From Bacillota bacterium (lineage in GTDB: Bacteria > Bacillota > Clostridia > Peptostreptococcales > Anaerovoracaceae): a DNA stretch of 10,452 nt. Where the stretch lies: positions 1 to 10,452 of the forward strand of contig CAJPNN010000053.1 of NCBI GenBank assembly GCA_905372035.1, written 5' to 3'. Under the pieces are notes generated by a model. It ran no database searches and was not told the DNA's origin. It was given only the letters and a program-made list of their open reading frames with translations. The position numbers were made by a program, and so were the translations under genes. This document shows, in pieces, positions 1 to 7,273 of this stretch (position 1 is its first letter; the number at the start of each line of letters is the position of its first letter).

Positions 1-50
1 ATATTTTTTATATTTCAGTGCTTAAAACGGATCAAATATTCTTATTTTGA

Positions 51-956
51 TTAAGGTTTAGCCGGTGCAGCTTCTTTCATTATGTTGATCAAGCCTATAC
101 CGCTCACATTTTTATAATCAACCTTATTTCCGAAAGCCTCTCCGATAAATCTCAAAGGTACAAAAGTCCTGCCGCCTTTGGCCATGCTGCTTACATCAAG
201 CGGCTTAACTTCTTTGGCACCGTTTTTCTCAATTGTTCCTTCCGCTTTTCCGATCTGAACTTTAACAACCACTCCGTCTTTTTCAGCTACTGCGGTCTTT
301 GTAGTCTGATCCCATGTAACTTCGGCTCCAAGTGCCTCAAATATGGCTCTCATAGGCACCAATGTTCTGTTGTTTGTCGCAAACGGCTTAACATCGAACT
401 TAACCTGCTTTCCGTCTACAAATACCTGCAACGGATCGCTACCCACAGGCTTATTTACTTTTTTATCCTGTGTAACCTCAGGTTCCGTTTTTTTCTCCTT
501 AGCCTTAGCCCAATCAAAGCAAAAAAGCACATCTTGTTCTCCCGAGCCGGGACCTTGTCCTGCAATTTCATCCATAGCATCCACCCAAACAGCCATTCTT
601 ACTTTATCAGCCTTAGGTGCCACAAAAGTGAACTTCGCATTGTATTCTCCTCCGGTAAGAGCTTCTTTTTTTATCTCCGTTTTCTTACCGTTTACATAAA
701 CAAACAGCTTAGTAAGTTGTCCATATATAGCCCCTATTTTTATAGGTTTCGTTTCAACTATATATTTTACATTTCCGTCTTCTTGCTCCACTACCGTTGC
801 CATGTGATTTACCGCTGCATTCGCCATGGAATATTCTTTCTCATTAAACGCTTTTCTGGCTTCAAGCGGTACAGTTTTTTCAACAGTAGCCGCACTTGAT
901 AAAACGGGTACTGCAAAAACTGCAACCATACAAATAATCATTAAAAGTTTTTTCAT
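51..956 (-). CDS. Secreted NEAT domain fused to a copper-amine-oxidase-N stalk domain
   Basis: This 301-residue protein has a signal peptide (1 to about 23), one NEAT domain (about 26-150), a short charged linker, and a C-terminal domain (about 174-295) of the 'copper amine oxidase N-terminal' type (PF07833). The latter shows its two signatures, TLVPMRAIFEALGAEVTWD and TFVPLRFIGEAFG. Despite the family name it has no oxidase part; in Clostridia such domains are common on secreted proteins and are thought to help hold them at the cell surface. The NEAT domain carries SMAN (Met44) and VDAM (Met128) followed by GSGEQDVLFCFDW, and lacks YxxxY. The gene lies 31 nt after the large SLH/NEAT gene with an AGAGGA site (964-969) 7 nt before the ATG, so both are probably on one transcript. 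A role as a wall-associated heme relay is inferred. I see no clear terminator in the 50 nt after its stop. Confidence 0.9.
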   Translation of the reverse strand: MKKLLMIICMVAVFAVPVLSSAATVEKTVPLEARKAFNEKEYSMANAAVNHMATVVEQEDGNVKYIVETKPIKIGAIYGQLTKLFVYVNGKKTEIKKEALTGGEYNAKFTFVAPKADKVRMAVWVDAMDEIAGQGPGSGEQDVLFCFDWAKAKEKKTEPEVTQDKKVNKPVGSDPLQVFVDGKQVKFDVKPFATNNRTLVPMRAIFEALGAEVTWDQTTKTAVAEKDGVVVKVQIGKAEGTIEKNGAKEVKPLDVSSMAKGGRTFVPLRFIGEAFGNKVDYKNVSGIGLINIMKEAAPAKP

Positions 957-987
957 TTTCGTATCCTCTGCCTTTACTTTTTATTTT

Positions 988-3900
988 TTATTTCTTGTCA
1001 CTTTTAGCTTTTTCGGCTTTTTCTTTTTCAATTTTAGCCTTTTCAGCCTCTACCGTCTTAAGATATCTTTCAAATATACTTGCAACTTCCGCTCTTGTTA
1101 TGCTCTTTGCAGGGCTCAGTTCGCCTTTATCATTTCCTGTAAGGAATCCCATGCCTACCGCCCACTGCAATGCATCCTTTGCCCAGCTGCTTACACTTGA
1201 CGCATCTTTGAATTTACTGATGTCTCCCATCTTGTTCATTTTAGGATTGTTTGTCTTGGCATAGTTATAAAGCATGGTTACAAATGCCTCTCTGGTAATC
1301 GGTCTGTCCGGAGCAAATCTGTTTTCACCTACTCCGTTTACTATTTTTTGAGATACTGCCCAATTTACCGCATTTTCATACCATGTACCGGATTTTACAT
1401 CCGCCATACCGGCATTTGCAGTTACAGCAGGCGTTCCTGCAAGTCTGTGAAGTACCGTCACAACCATGCTTCTGGTCATATTCGATTCAGGCTCAAAGTT
1501 GTTTACCGTTTTACCGTCTTTGCCGGTTGCGGTACTGACTCCTTTAAAGAGATTTTTCTCCACTACATACGCTATGCTCTTCTTTGCCCAATGCTTGGAT
1601 ACGTCCGTTATCTTCGCCTTTGCCAACACTTCATCCGCCTCGGCTTCCGCTTTCTTTATTTCTTCAGGTGTCAGCGGCTTTTCTTCTTTCGGCTTTTCCG
1701 TTACCGTTCCCGAATCCATTCCGTTGTTATATGAATCCGCTTTTCCGCTGCCTCTTTCCGCATCTCTCCAGTTGAACATAAGCAGTGCATCCTGCTGTCC
1801 CGCACCTATAGCCGCCGCATTCATCGCATCTACATTTACACGAATATATACATCATCCGCAGGTTTTCCCTGCATTGTAAATGTCGCTGTACGAGGGAAC
1901 GTCTCAACGTCACCGTTCAATCCCGTATCCTTATAAGTAGTATATGTAGCCTCTTCTTTTGTCTTTTGCGCATAATCTTTGTAATACCACAAGTTCAACA
2001 GATGTCCCTTCAGCCCCTGAAGCCTCATACCCTGTAAAGTTATGGTATAAGTAACCCCGGTATCGGTCACTTCCGCCACCGCATAATTTGAAAATGCTCC
2101 GTTTGCCATGGAAGCCTTCCCTGTAGCAAGGTTCTTGACATAGATCGGTACGGACCAAGTGCCTTTTTGAGATCCCGGATCTACACCGGGTTTCTCAGGC
2201 TCGGTATTCCCTTCCGTCTTGAAATCTTTTGTACTCAATTCCCATTTTCCGAAATTCTTCACATTCCACTTAACTGTATCATTAGACCTAATTGCCCATA
2301 TCTTTTCAACCTTTTTGTTGTTTTTAATTTCATACGCATATACCACATCATCTGTAAGAAGACCGTCCATCTGTGTACTTATCAGCACACTTCCATCCTT
2401 ATCAAACTTAATAACTTCATTGCCGTTTGCCTTCTTGGTTATCTTAAAGTCTACAGATGTAATGCTCTCTATTCCTTGATTACCGTCTTTGACTTTTTTT
2501 AAATTTATTGTTACGCCATCACCCGCCTGATTGATTTGCTCAACAGCCTTTGCGTTAAATTCCATATCACCTATACAACTTTTAATAATCAAAGATTTGC
2601 TCTCAGCCGCTATCGCATTAAGCACTTTTTTGCTCATATTTACCAAAACGGTTTCAATACCGTTTCCTGCTGAAGAATCTGCATTTATTATGATTTTGTT
2701 ATTTTCAACTTTTACATTCTCACCGCCTGAATGCATCAGTAATTCACCGCTGACTTCGGTCGTTGCCGTTTTCTCTGAGCTTTCGGTATGTGTGACGGCT
2801 TTGACCGCATCATTCAGCTCTGAAATCTTGATATGCAATTTTTTGACGATATCTGCCTCACCTGCTTTAACGGCTTTTACGGTAATGTCCGTTTCGCCTT
2901 TTTCCACCCCTTTTACAGTGATTTTTCCGGCTTCGTAATCTGCCGTAGCTATATTTTCGTCGTCACTTTTTGCGCTTATACTCCAGTCGCTCATATCTTC
3001 CGAGCCTGCAAGGTTGATTTTGATATCCTCTCTTACATTTTTCGGAATGGTTAAAGCGTCAACTTCTGTAACAATAGCAGGTTTTACATCAACCGGCTTT
3101 AAAGTGCTGTACTTAATGTAAAGGATCACCGGCTGATCTCCATCAGGTCCGCCCGCCAAAGCACGCATCATATCCACCGCTACATAACAATATATCTTGT
3201 TATAATCGTTGCTTGCTCCCATGTACGGAAGTGTGATTTCTAGAGTTTTAGGTCGGATTGAATTGTCAAGTGACGGTGCTTCCGCAGGTTTTCCATCTAT
3301 AGGCGTAGGCGTACCTCCAGCTGCCGGAACATTATGGTATTTTAAATAATTAGCTTCCGTTTTTTGTCCTTTTTCAGATTTTGCACTGTTTGCATACGCT
3401 TCTGCCGGATTTTTTCCGTCAAATGCCCAAAGCTGCATGAGTGAACCCCAGTATTTTAATATACTTATAGGTTTCATCTGCAAGGTCAGCTTTCCCACAC
3501 CGTCCTTTACTTCCAGTTTTGCCGTGTGGTCCACCGCCTCGTTCGCCATGGAAAGCCCCGCCTTATTCCAAAGCCTCATCTCTATATCTACATCATATGT
3601 ACCGTCAGCCAGCTTGGATACATCCACACTGTTTTCCGCCGAACTTGTCATATCTGACCGGGTTTTTCCCAACTCATTCTTAAAGTAATTTATCTCATTT
3701 TGATTTGCATTCTTATTTTGAGGTATAGGAAGAGCTGCTTCATAGGCTTTTTTAAATGCTGTCCACAGATCGGCATTATATTTGCCATCACTGTTTTTCA
3801 TATCATAAATAGACTCGGCTCCCTGTATCTCTCTTTCCAGTTCTTCGAGATACTGGTATCCCCATTCCTTTTCCGCTCCGCCTATGGTTATTTTCTGTTT

Positions 3901-5856
3901 TACATCTTTTGCCGTAACGAATTCGTAATATCCGTTCGTGTTTGCTTCTGTTGCAATCACTTTTCCCTCAGGATAAGTAATATATGAACTGTTCGGTAAA
4001 AACGGTACAGCCTCGCTATATTTCAGCTTTACACTGTCATCTATTCTGAATTTAAGATTTTTTGTACTGTTTTCGTTTTCAATTTTGATTATTTCTAAAA
4101 TTCGCTTGCCTTCAAGCGTCGCATTACCGTCTATTTTTAATTCCGCCGATTTTGGCTTTTCCGTCTCATTAAGGTCAAAACAAATCACAGAATTGTCTTC
4201 AGCTATAAGTTTCGATTCCCCCCCAATCGACAGTTTCGGTCCTTTACTTTCATCTTCTGCAGAGCTGTTTATATACAATACCGGTGCTTTTCTTGCCGAC
4301 AATACTCCTGCAGTCATATTGAAGTTTTTTCTTCCGCTTTCTTGTTTATAAGCTTTATTGACTGTCACAACCGACGTTACTTCGGGAATAATATTTTCTA
4401 TATTATTTGAAATTTTTCCACCGCTCATATTTAGGCTTCCAGCACCTCGTACTTGAATCATGGCTCCCTTGTATTCTCCTTCTATAGTACCTCCTCTGAT
4501 ATCAACTCTTCCGAAAGAATACACCGCTCCGTTCAAAGCCCCACCTTCCATAATGAAACTTGTGTCTTCTGATGCATATATAATATTTCCAAATTCAGCA
4601 CCCTTACTTGAAATTTTTCCGCTAGTTATGGTTAAATTCCCCGTTTTTTCTTCCGGTTTGGCTATAACTGCAGAATTTCCTATACAAACAGTCACTCCAC
4701 TGCCGACCATATTCTCGATATGCCCCGACTTATTTTCAGAGGAATCCTGTATAGTAACATATGTGCTTTCTCCTACTATACGAATGCCATAATGTTTATC
4801 CCCGGTTTTTAACTCCAATCTGTGTCCTGCCAAATCCAAAACGCAGCTGCGTCTTATATTTATAGCTCCTTCAAAATCTTTTTCGGCATCTTTTGCCGCA
4901 AAATCCTGTAAAAGCATGATTTTCACTTCAGAAATATCCACACCCAACGCATTGACTTTTTCAAAGGCTTTTTTGTAATCTTTGAATTTTTCTGTGGTTA
5001 TTTGCGTTTCTGAGTCCTTTTTATAACTTAATTCCAGAATATCTTCTCCGGTTTCCGCTTCTTTAGTGGTAAATGTAGCACTTGCTACACTGCTGTATGC
5101 CTCCGGTTCTCCGTGTTTCTCACCGTAATAAACTATCGCATATGCTGTATATTCAGTCCCGGGATTTAAATTCTCAAATTCTTTAGATATTTCTTTTTTA
5201 TTCCCCTGGATAAAGTCGAGATCCGCCACCTGATTATCCTGGCCGCTTCCCTTTACTTCTTCCGCCGTCGGTGCCTGCTCGTTCGCTTTCTTTATCAGGC
5301 AATAGCCCGAAGGATACTTGTACGTTTTATTGTTTGTAATCGTTACTTTTGCTGTCGTATCGGTTATATCCGTTACTTTTACCTCTACATCCGATACGGT
5401 ACTCCCTCCTCCTTTAGTGGTAAATGTCGCACTTACCACACTGCTGTATGCCTCCGGTTCTCCGTGTTTCTCACCGTAATAAACTATCGCATATGCTGTA
5501 TATTCAGTCCCGGGATTTAAATTCTCAAATTCTTTAGATATTTCTTTTTTATTCCCCTGGATAAAGTCGAGATCCGCCACCTGATTATCCTGGCCGCTTC
5601 CCTTTACTTCTTCCGCCGTCGGTGCCTGCTCGTTCGCTTTCTTTATCAAGCAATAGCCCGAAGGATACTTGTACGTTTTATTGTTTGTAATCGTTACTTT
5701 TGCCGTTGTATCAGTTATATCCGTTACTTTTACCGCTACATCCGCCGCACCGCTATCCGCCATAGACAGTGCCGGTGTCATGGAGAAAAGCATAGCAAAT
5801 ACCATCACAAACGACAGTATTTTTTTTGCTCCTCTATTATATCTTTTACGGTTCAT
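988..5856 (-). CDS. Giant S-layer-anchored surface protein with two NEAT heme-binding domains
   Basis: This is a 1622-residue secreted protein. The order is: signal peptide (1 to about 33); two nearly identical Fn3-like repeats (40-148, 157-265); a long Gly/Ser/Asn-rich beta-strand region with repeated 'GGxI/SGG' turns typical of a right-handed beta-helix (about 275-660); a helical FIVAR-like linker (about 690-740); NEAT 1 (about 748-918); a bacterial Ig-like domain (about 922-1013); an unnamed beta-rich region (about 1016-1210); NEAT 2 (about 1230-1365); and three SLH repeats (about 1414-1480, 1484-1538, 1550-1607) with TRSM, TREA and TRAE motifs that bind cell-wall polysaccharide. The NEAT domains have SMAN (Met770, Met1250) and a D-x-M element (Met897, Met1345), not YxxxY. 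The start has GGAGGGG about 5 nt upstream. It probably captures heme or hemoproteins at the cell surface and may also adhere; the beta-helix ligand is unknown. The next gene follows after 31 nt. Confidence 0.9.
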   Translation of the reverse strand: MNRKRYNRGAKKILSFVMVFAMLFSMTPALSMADSGAADVAVKVTDITDTTAKVTITNNKTYKYPSGYCLIKKANEQAPTAEEVKGSGQDNQVADLDFIQGNKKEISKEFENLNPGTEYTAYAIVYYGEKHGEPEAYSSVVSATFTTKGGGSTVSDVEVKVTDITDTTAKVTITNNKTYKYPSGYCLIKKANEQAPTAEEVKGSGQDNQVADLDFIQGNKKEISKEFENLNPGTEYTAYAIVYYGEKHGEPEAYSSVASATFTTKEAETGEDILELSYKKDSETQITTEKFKDYKKAFEKVNALGVDISEVKIMLLQDFAAKDAEKDFEGAINIRRSCVLDLAGHRLELKTGDKHYGIRIVGESTYVTIQDSSENKSGHIENMVGSGVTVCIGNSAVIAKPEEKTGNLTITSGKISSKGAEFGNIIYASEDTSFIMEGGALNGAVYSFGRVDIRGGTIEGEYKGAMIQVRGAGSLNMSGGKISNNIENIIPEVTSVVTVNKAYKQESGRKNFNMTAGVLSARKAPVLYINSSAEDESKGPKLSIGGESKLIAEDNSVICFDLNETEKPKSAELKIDGNATLEGKRILEIIKIENENSTKNLKFRIDDSVKLKYSEAVPFLPNSSYITYPEGKVIATEANTNGYYEFVTAKDVKQKITIGGAEKEWGYQYLEELEREIQGAESIYDMKNSDGKYNADLWTAFKKAYEAALPIPQNKNANQNEINYFKNELGKTRSDMTSSAENSVDVSKLADGTYDVDIEMRLWNKAGLSMANEAVDHTAKLEVKDGVGKLTLQMKPISILKYWGSLMQLWAFDGKNPAEAYANSAKSEKGQKTEANYLKYHNVPAAGGTPTPIDGKPAEAPSLDNSIRPKTLEITLPYMGASNDYNKIYCYVAVDMMRALAGGPDGDQPVILYIKYSTLKPVDVKPAIVTEVDALTIPKNVREDIKINLAGSEDMSDWSISAKSDDENIATADYEAGKITVKGVEKGETDITVKAVKAGEADIVKKLHIKISELNDAVKAVTHTESSEKTATTEVSGELLMHSGGENVKVENNKIIINADSSAGNGIETVLVNMSKKVLNAIAAESKSLIIKSCIGDMEFNAKAVEQINQAGDGVTINLKKVKDGNQGIESITSVDFKITKKANGNEVIKFDKDGSVLISTQMDGLLTDDVVYAYEIKNNKKVEKIWAIRSNDTVKWNVKNFGKWELSTKDFKTEGNTEPEKPGVDPGSQKGTWSVPIYVKNLATGKASMANGAFSNYAVAEVTDTGVTYTITLQGMRLQGLKGHLLNLWYYKDYAQKTKEEATYTTYKDTGLNGDVETFPRTATFTMQGKPADDVYIRVNVDAMNAAAIGAGQQDALLMFNWRDAERGSGKADSYNNGMDSGTVTEKPKEEKPLTPEEIKKAEAEADEVLAKAKITDVSKHWAKKSIAYVVEKNLFKGVSTATGKDGKTVNNFEPESNMTRSMVVTVLHRLAGTPAVTANAGMADVKSGTWYENAVNWAVSQKIVNGVGENRFAPDRPITREAFVTMLYNYAKTNNPKMNKMGDISKFKDASSVSSWAKDALQWAVGMGFLTGNDKGELSPAKSITRAEVASIFERYLKTVEAEKAKIEKEKAEKAKSDKK
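5061..5745 (-). repeat. In-frame tandem repeat of 351 nt encoding two Fn3-like domains
   Basis: About 335 nt beginning at 5061 recurs at 5412, an offset of 351 nt (117 codons). I count fewer than ten differences, all near the edges, with the central ~220 nt apparently identical. The encoded domains (residues 40-148 and 157-265) contain NPGTEYTAYAIVYYGEKHG, typical of the fibronectin type III fold. Such identity at the DNA level points to a recent duplication or ongoing gene conversion. Confidence 0.9.
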
Positions 5857-5892
5857 ATTCCCCTCCGCTCCTCTCTTTAAGTTTTATAATTT

Positions 5893-5930
5893 TTTAAAGA
5901 GGGCACAAATATATTTGCACCCTCTTTAAA
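5893..5930. repeat. 38-nt near-perfect palindrome between the small NEAT gene and the large surface gene
   Basis: Outer arms of 11 nt (TTTAAAGAGGG, 5893-5903, and CCCTCTTTAAA, 5920-5930) pair perfectly; a 2x2 mismatch (CA against CA) follows, then an inner CAAATA/TATTTG pair closes the centre at 5911/5912. The RNA from either strand would fold into a strong hairpin. In the direction of transcription the stem ends in CTCTTT but continues into A residues, so it is an imperfect intrinsic terminator. It could be a partial terminator, an RNA-processing or stabilising hairpin, or a protein-binding site. Confidence 0.6.
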
Positions 5931-5951
5931 CTGTTGTACCAACTATGTCAA
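5923..5951 (-). promoter_or_regulatory. Possible promoter with degenerate operator ahead of the large SLH/NEAT gene
   Basis: A consensus TTGACA (5946-5951) starts 2 nt after the stop codon of the preceding gene, and 17 nt later comes a weak -10 TAAAGA (5923-5928). The spacer contains TAGTTGGTACAACAG, an inverted repeat GTTG-GTA-CAAC that resembles the perfect palindromes at 6558 and 7314 with a 3-nt insertion. The -10 match is poor and overlaps the palindrome at 5893-5930. Confidence 0.35.
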
Positions 5952-5953
5952 AT

Positions 5954-6481
5954 TTACATTTCTGTAAGAACTATATCAAACGCCGGACGTACGTGACTCA
6001 ACAACGGATATGCATCACTAGTTCCAGGTTTATACAAATCTATTACAGACCTTGATACCTCAAATTTTAAATTTCCCGGCATGCTTGGAGCATTAATGGT
6101 CATAAGTGCTGAAGTATAAGGAGTAGCGCTCGGCGATATGTTTCCGCTCTGATCACCCTTCTTCATGATCATTGATGCAAGATATCCATCTGCCGTAAAT
6201 ATCCCCATTGCAGTATAGTTATATATCGGCACTATAGGAATCTCTACTTTAACGCTTCCGTCCTGATTTGTAGTTGCTGTTGCAAAAGTCCCCGGGGCTA
6301 TTATGGCATTTGCCATAGAAAGTTTTTGGCTCCCCTTTTTACAAATTTTAACATTGTAATTCTTCGTCACCGCCGCCGTCTGCTCCGTTTCCGCTGCGAA
6401 AGAAACCGCCGCCGTCGCAAACACCATTACCATAGCTAAAACGATTGATACTACTTTACTGTGCCTTTTTAAATTAATCAT
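5954..6481 (-). CDS. Small secreted NEAT-like protein with SMAN motif
   Basis: This 175-residue protein (from the ATG at 6481) has a signal peptide almost identical to that of its upstream paralogue (VVSIVLAMVMVFATAAVSFA, cleavage near residue 29). One domain of about 140 residues follows with no membrane or wall anchor. SMAN at residues 55-58, followed by Ala and a hydrophobic pair, matches the start of the NEAT domains in the two large surface proteins of this locus, where the motif forms the helix over the heme. The C-terminal hairpin differs from theirs: instead of D-A-M it has IDLYKPGTSDAY, with Tyr150 and Tyr158, and then RPAFDIVL. It may therefore bind heme through a different ligand pair or act only as a transfer partner. 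The gene arose by tandem duplication together with its promoter, operator and leader hairpin. A soluble hemophore role, as for IsdX1 of Bacillus anthracis, is inferred. Confidence 0.82.
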   Translation of the reverse strand: MINLKRHSKVVSIVLAMVMVFATAAVSFAAETEQTAAVTKNYNVKICKKGSQKLSMANAIIAPGTFATATTNQDGSVKVEIPIVPIYNYTAMGIFTADGYLASMIMKKGDQSGNISPSATPYTSALMTINAPSMPGNLKFEVSRSVIDLYKPGTSDAYPLLSHVRPAFDIVLTEM

Positions 6482-6489
6482 ATGCATTA

Positions 6490-6494
6490 CCTCC
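6490..6494 (-). promoter_or_regulatory. Ribosome binding site fixing the start of the second small NEAT-like gene
   Basis: GGAGG lies 8 nt before the ATG at 6479-6481 but only 2 nt before the in-frame ATG at 6485-6487, which is too close. The spacing of 8 also matches the paralogue. Confidence 0.8.
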
Positions 6495-6503
6495 TCTTTT
6501 TTT

Positions 6504-6525
6504 CTCCGATTTTATTTTATCGGAG
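6504..6525 (-). promoter_or_regulatory. 5'-leader stem-loop ahead of the ribosome binding site (copy 2)
   Basis: A 7-bp stem (CTCCGAT with ATCGGAG) closes an 8-nt AT loop. In the transcript it is followed by an A-rich stretch and then GGAGG, not by a U-run, so it belongs to the leader of the gene at 6481. On the plus strand it would be followed by T residues and mimic a terminator, but no plus-strand gene reads into it. Confidence 0.5.
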
Positions 6526-6557
6526 TCTTTTTACTTAGTTTTAATTTGTGTTTTTAA

Positions 6558-6571
6558 TTAGTTGCAACTAA
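6558..6571. promoter_or_regulatory. Perfect 14-bp palindrome TTAGTTGCAACTAA, candidate operator (copy 2)
   Basis: This is identical to the palindrome at 7314-7327 and lies 3 nt after the predicted -10 box, as in the other copy. Flanking sequence between promoter and start codon has drifted more than the palindrome itself, which suggests it is under selection as a regulator binding site. Confidence 0.6.
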
Positions 6572-6574
6572 CTT

Positions 6575-6604
6575 TGTATATTTACCATATCACATCTTAA
6601 GCAA
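6575..6604 (-). promoter_or_regulatory. Probable promoter of the second small secreted NEAT-like gene
   Basis: TTGCTT (6599-6604) and TATACA (6575-6580) on the minus strand are 18 nt apart, in a block nearly identical to that at 7331-7360. The intergenic stretch between this promoter and the preceding gene (6605-6729) is very AT-rich; I see only a small hairpin TTTGTA/TACAAA at 6650-6664 and no clear terminator. Confidence 0.5.
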
Positions 6605-6729
6605 AAAGTATTTAAAAAATATTACGAGCTTTTTGTTTTTTACAACTTTTTTGTATTTTACAAATAATCTTTGCCCTGTCATAAATCCAACAGATATCAC
6701 TTCAATCTTTGAAACTTTATCCCCTGTAT

Positions 6730-7254
6730 TTACACTTCTGTAAGAATTATATCAAACGCCGGACGTATAGGTGCTAACCAATATGGTGTATTGGTCCCAG
6801 GATTATACAAATCTATCTTGGCTTTTGACACCTCAAATTTCAAGCTTTCCGGCATGCTTGGCGCACTAATTGTCATAACCGCTGAAGTATAAGGAGTCAC
6901 ACTCGGCGATATATTTCCGCTCTGAGCCGTATTTTTCACAGTTATTGATGACAGATATACATCTGCCGTAAATACACCCATTGCAGTGTAGTTATATATC
7001 GGCACTATAGGAATCTCTACTTTAACGCTTCCATCCTGATTTGTAGTTGCTTTTGCAAAAGTCCCCGGTGCTATTATTTTGCTTATAGTAGAAGGTGTTT
7101 GAGTACCCTGTTTACAAATTTTAACATTGTAACTCTTCGTCACTGTCTCCGGCTGCTCCGCTTCCCCTGCAAAAGAAACCGCCGCCGTCGCAAACACCAT
7201 TACCACTGCCAAAACGATTGACACTATCTTACTGCGATTTTTTATAACGGTCAT
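6730..7254 (-). CDS. Small secreted NEAT-like protein, SMAN motif lost
   Basis: This 174-residue protein begins with a signal peptide (basic start, hydrophobic VSIVLAVVMVFATAAVSFA, cleavage near residue 29-30). The mature part is one compact domain of about 135 residues with no anchor, so it should be released. It is closely related to the protein encoded next (5954-6481), sharing YNVKICK, IIAPGTFA, TTNQDGSVKVEIPIVPIYNY, SGNISPS and RPAFDI. That sibling carries SMAN at residues 55-58, matching the heme-pocket helix of the larger NEAT proteins here; this copy has STIS instead, so Met56 is replaced by Thr. The second methionine of the large NEAT domains is also absent, while Tyr150 in IDLYNPGT is shared by both. 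The start ATG at 7252-7254 has GGAGG 8 nt upstream. It is probably a hemophore-like relay or a diverged copy with another ligand; heme binding is unproven. No obvious terminator follows. Confidence 0.8.
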   Translation of the reverse strand: MTVIKNRSKIVSIVLAVVMVFATAAVSFAGEAEQPETVTKSYNVKICKQGTQTPSTISKIIAPGTFAKATTNQDGSVKVEIPIVPIYNYTAMGVFTADVYLSSITVKNTAQSGNISPSVTPYTSAVMTISAPSMPESLKFEVSKAKIDLYNPGTNTPYWLAPIRPAFDIILTEV

Positions 7255-7273
7255 ATTTAGTACCTCCTTTTCT

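Noticed and set aside
174..690. Copper amine oxidase enzyme
   Set aside because: Only the N-terminal stalk-type domain is present; there is no catalytic domain or topaquinone site, so an enzymatic call would be wrong.
1931..2158. A 75-residue minus-strand frame inside the large surface gene
   Set aside because: It is a different reading frame of NEAT 2 coding sequence, with no recognisable protein and no reason for an internal gene.
5061..5745. CRISPR array or mobile-element repeat
   Set aside because: There are only two direct units, long, in frame and coding for Fn3-like domains, with no spacers, inverted ends or transposase.
343..5929. Many open frames on the plus strand opposite the large NEAT genes
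   Set aside because: They lie antisense to genes with clear domains and ribosome binding sites, their translations are low-complexity Phe/Ser/Leu/Tyr-rich, and none has a convincing start region or recognisable family.
6479..6487. ATG at 6487 as the start of the second small NEAT-like gene
   Set aside because: It is only 2 nt from the Shine-Dalgarno sequence, whereas the ATG at 6481 has the same 8-nt spacing as the paralogue.
6504..6530. Intrinsic terminator on the plus strand (stem followed by T residues)
   Set aside because: No plus-strand gene leads into it, and its position and duplicate identify it as a leader stem-loop of the minus-strand gene.
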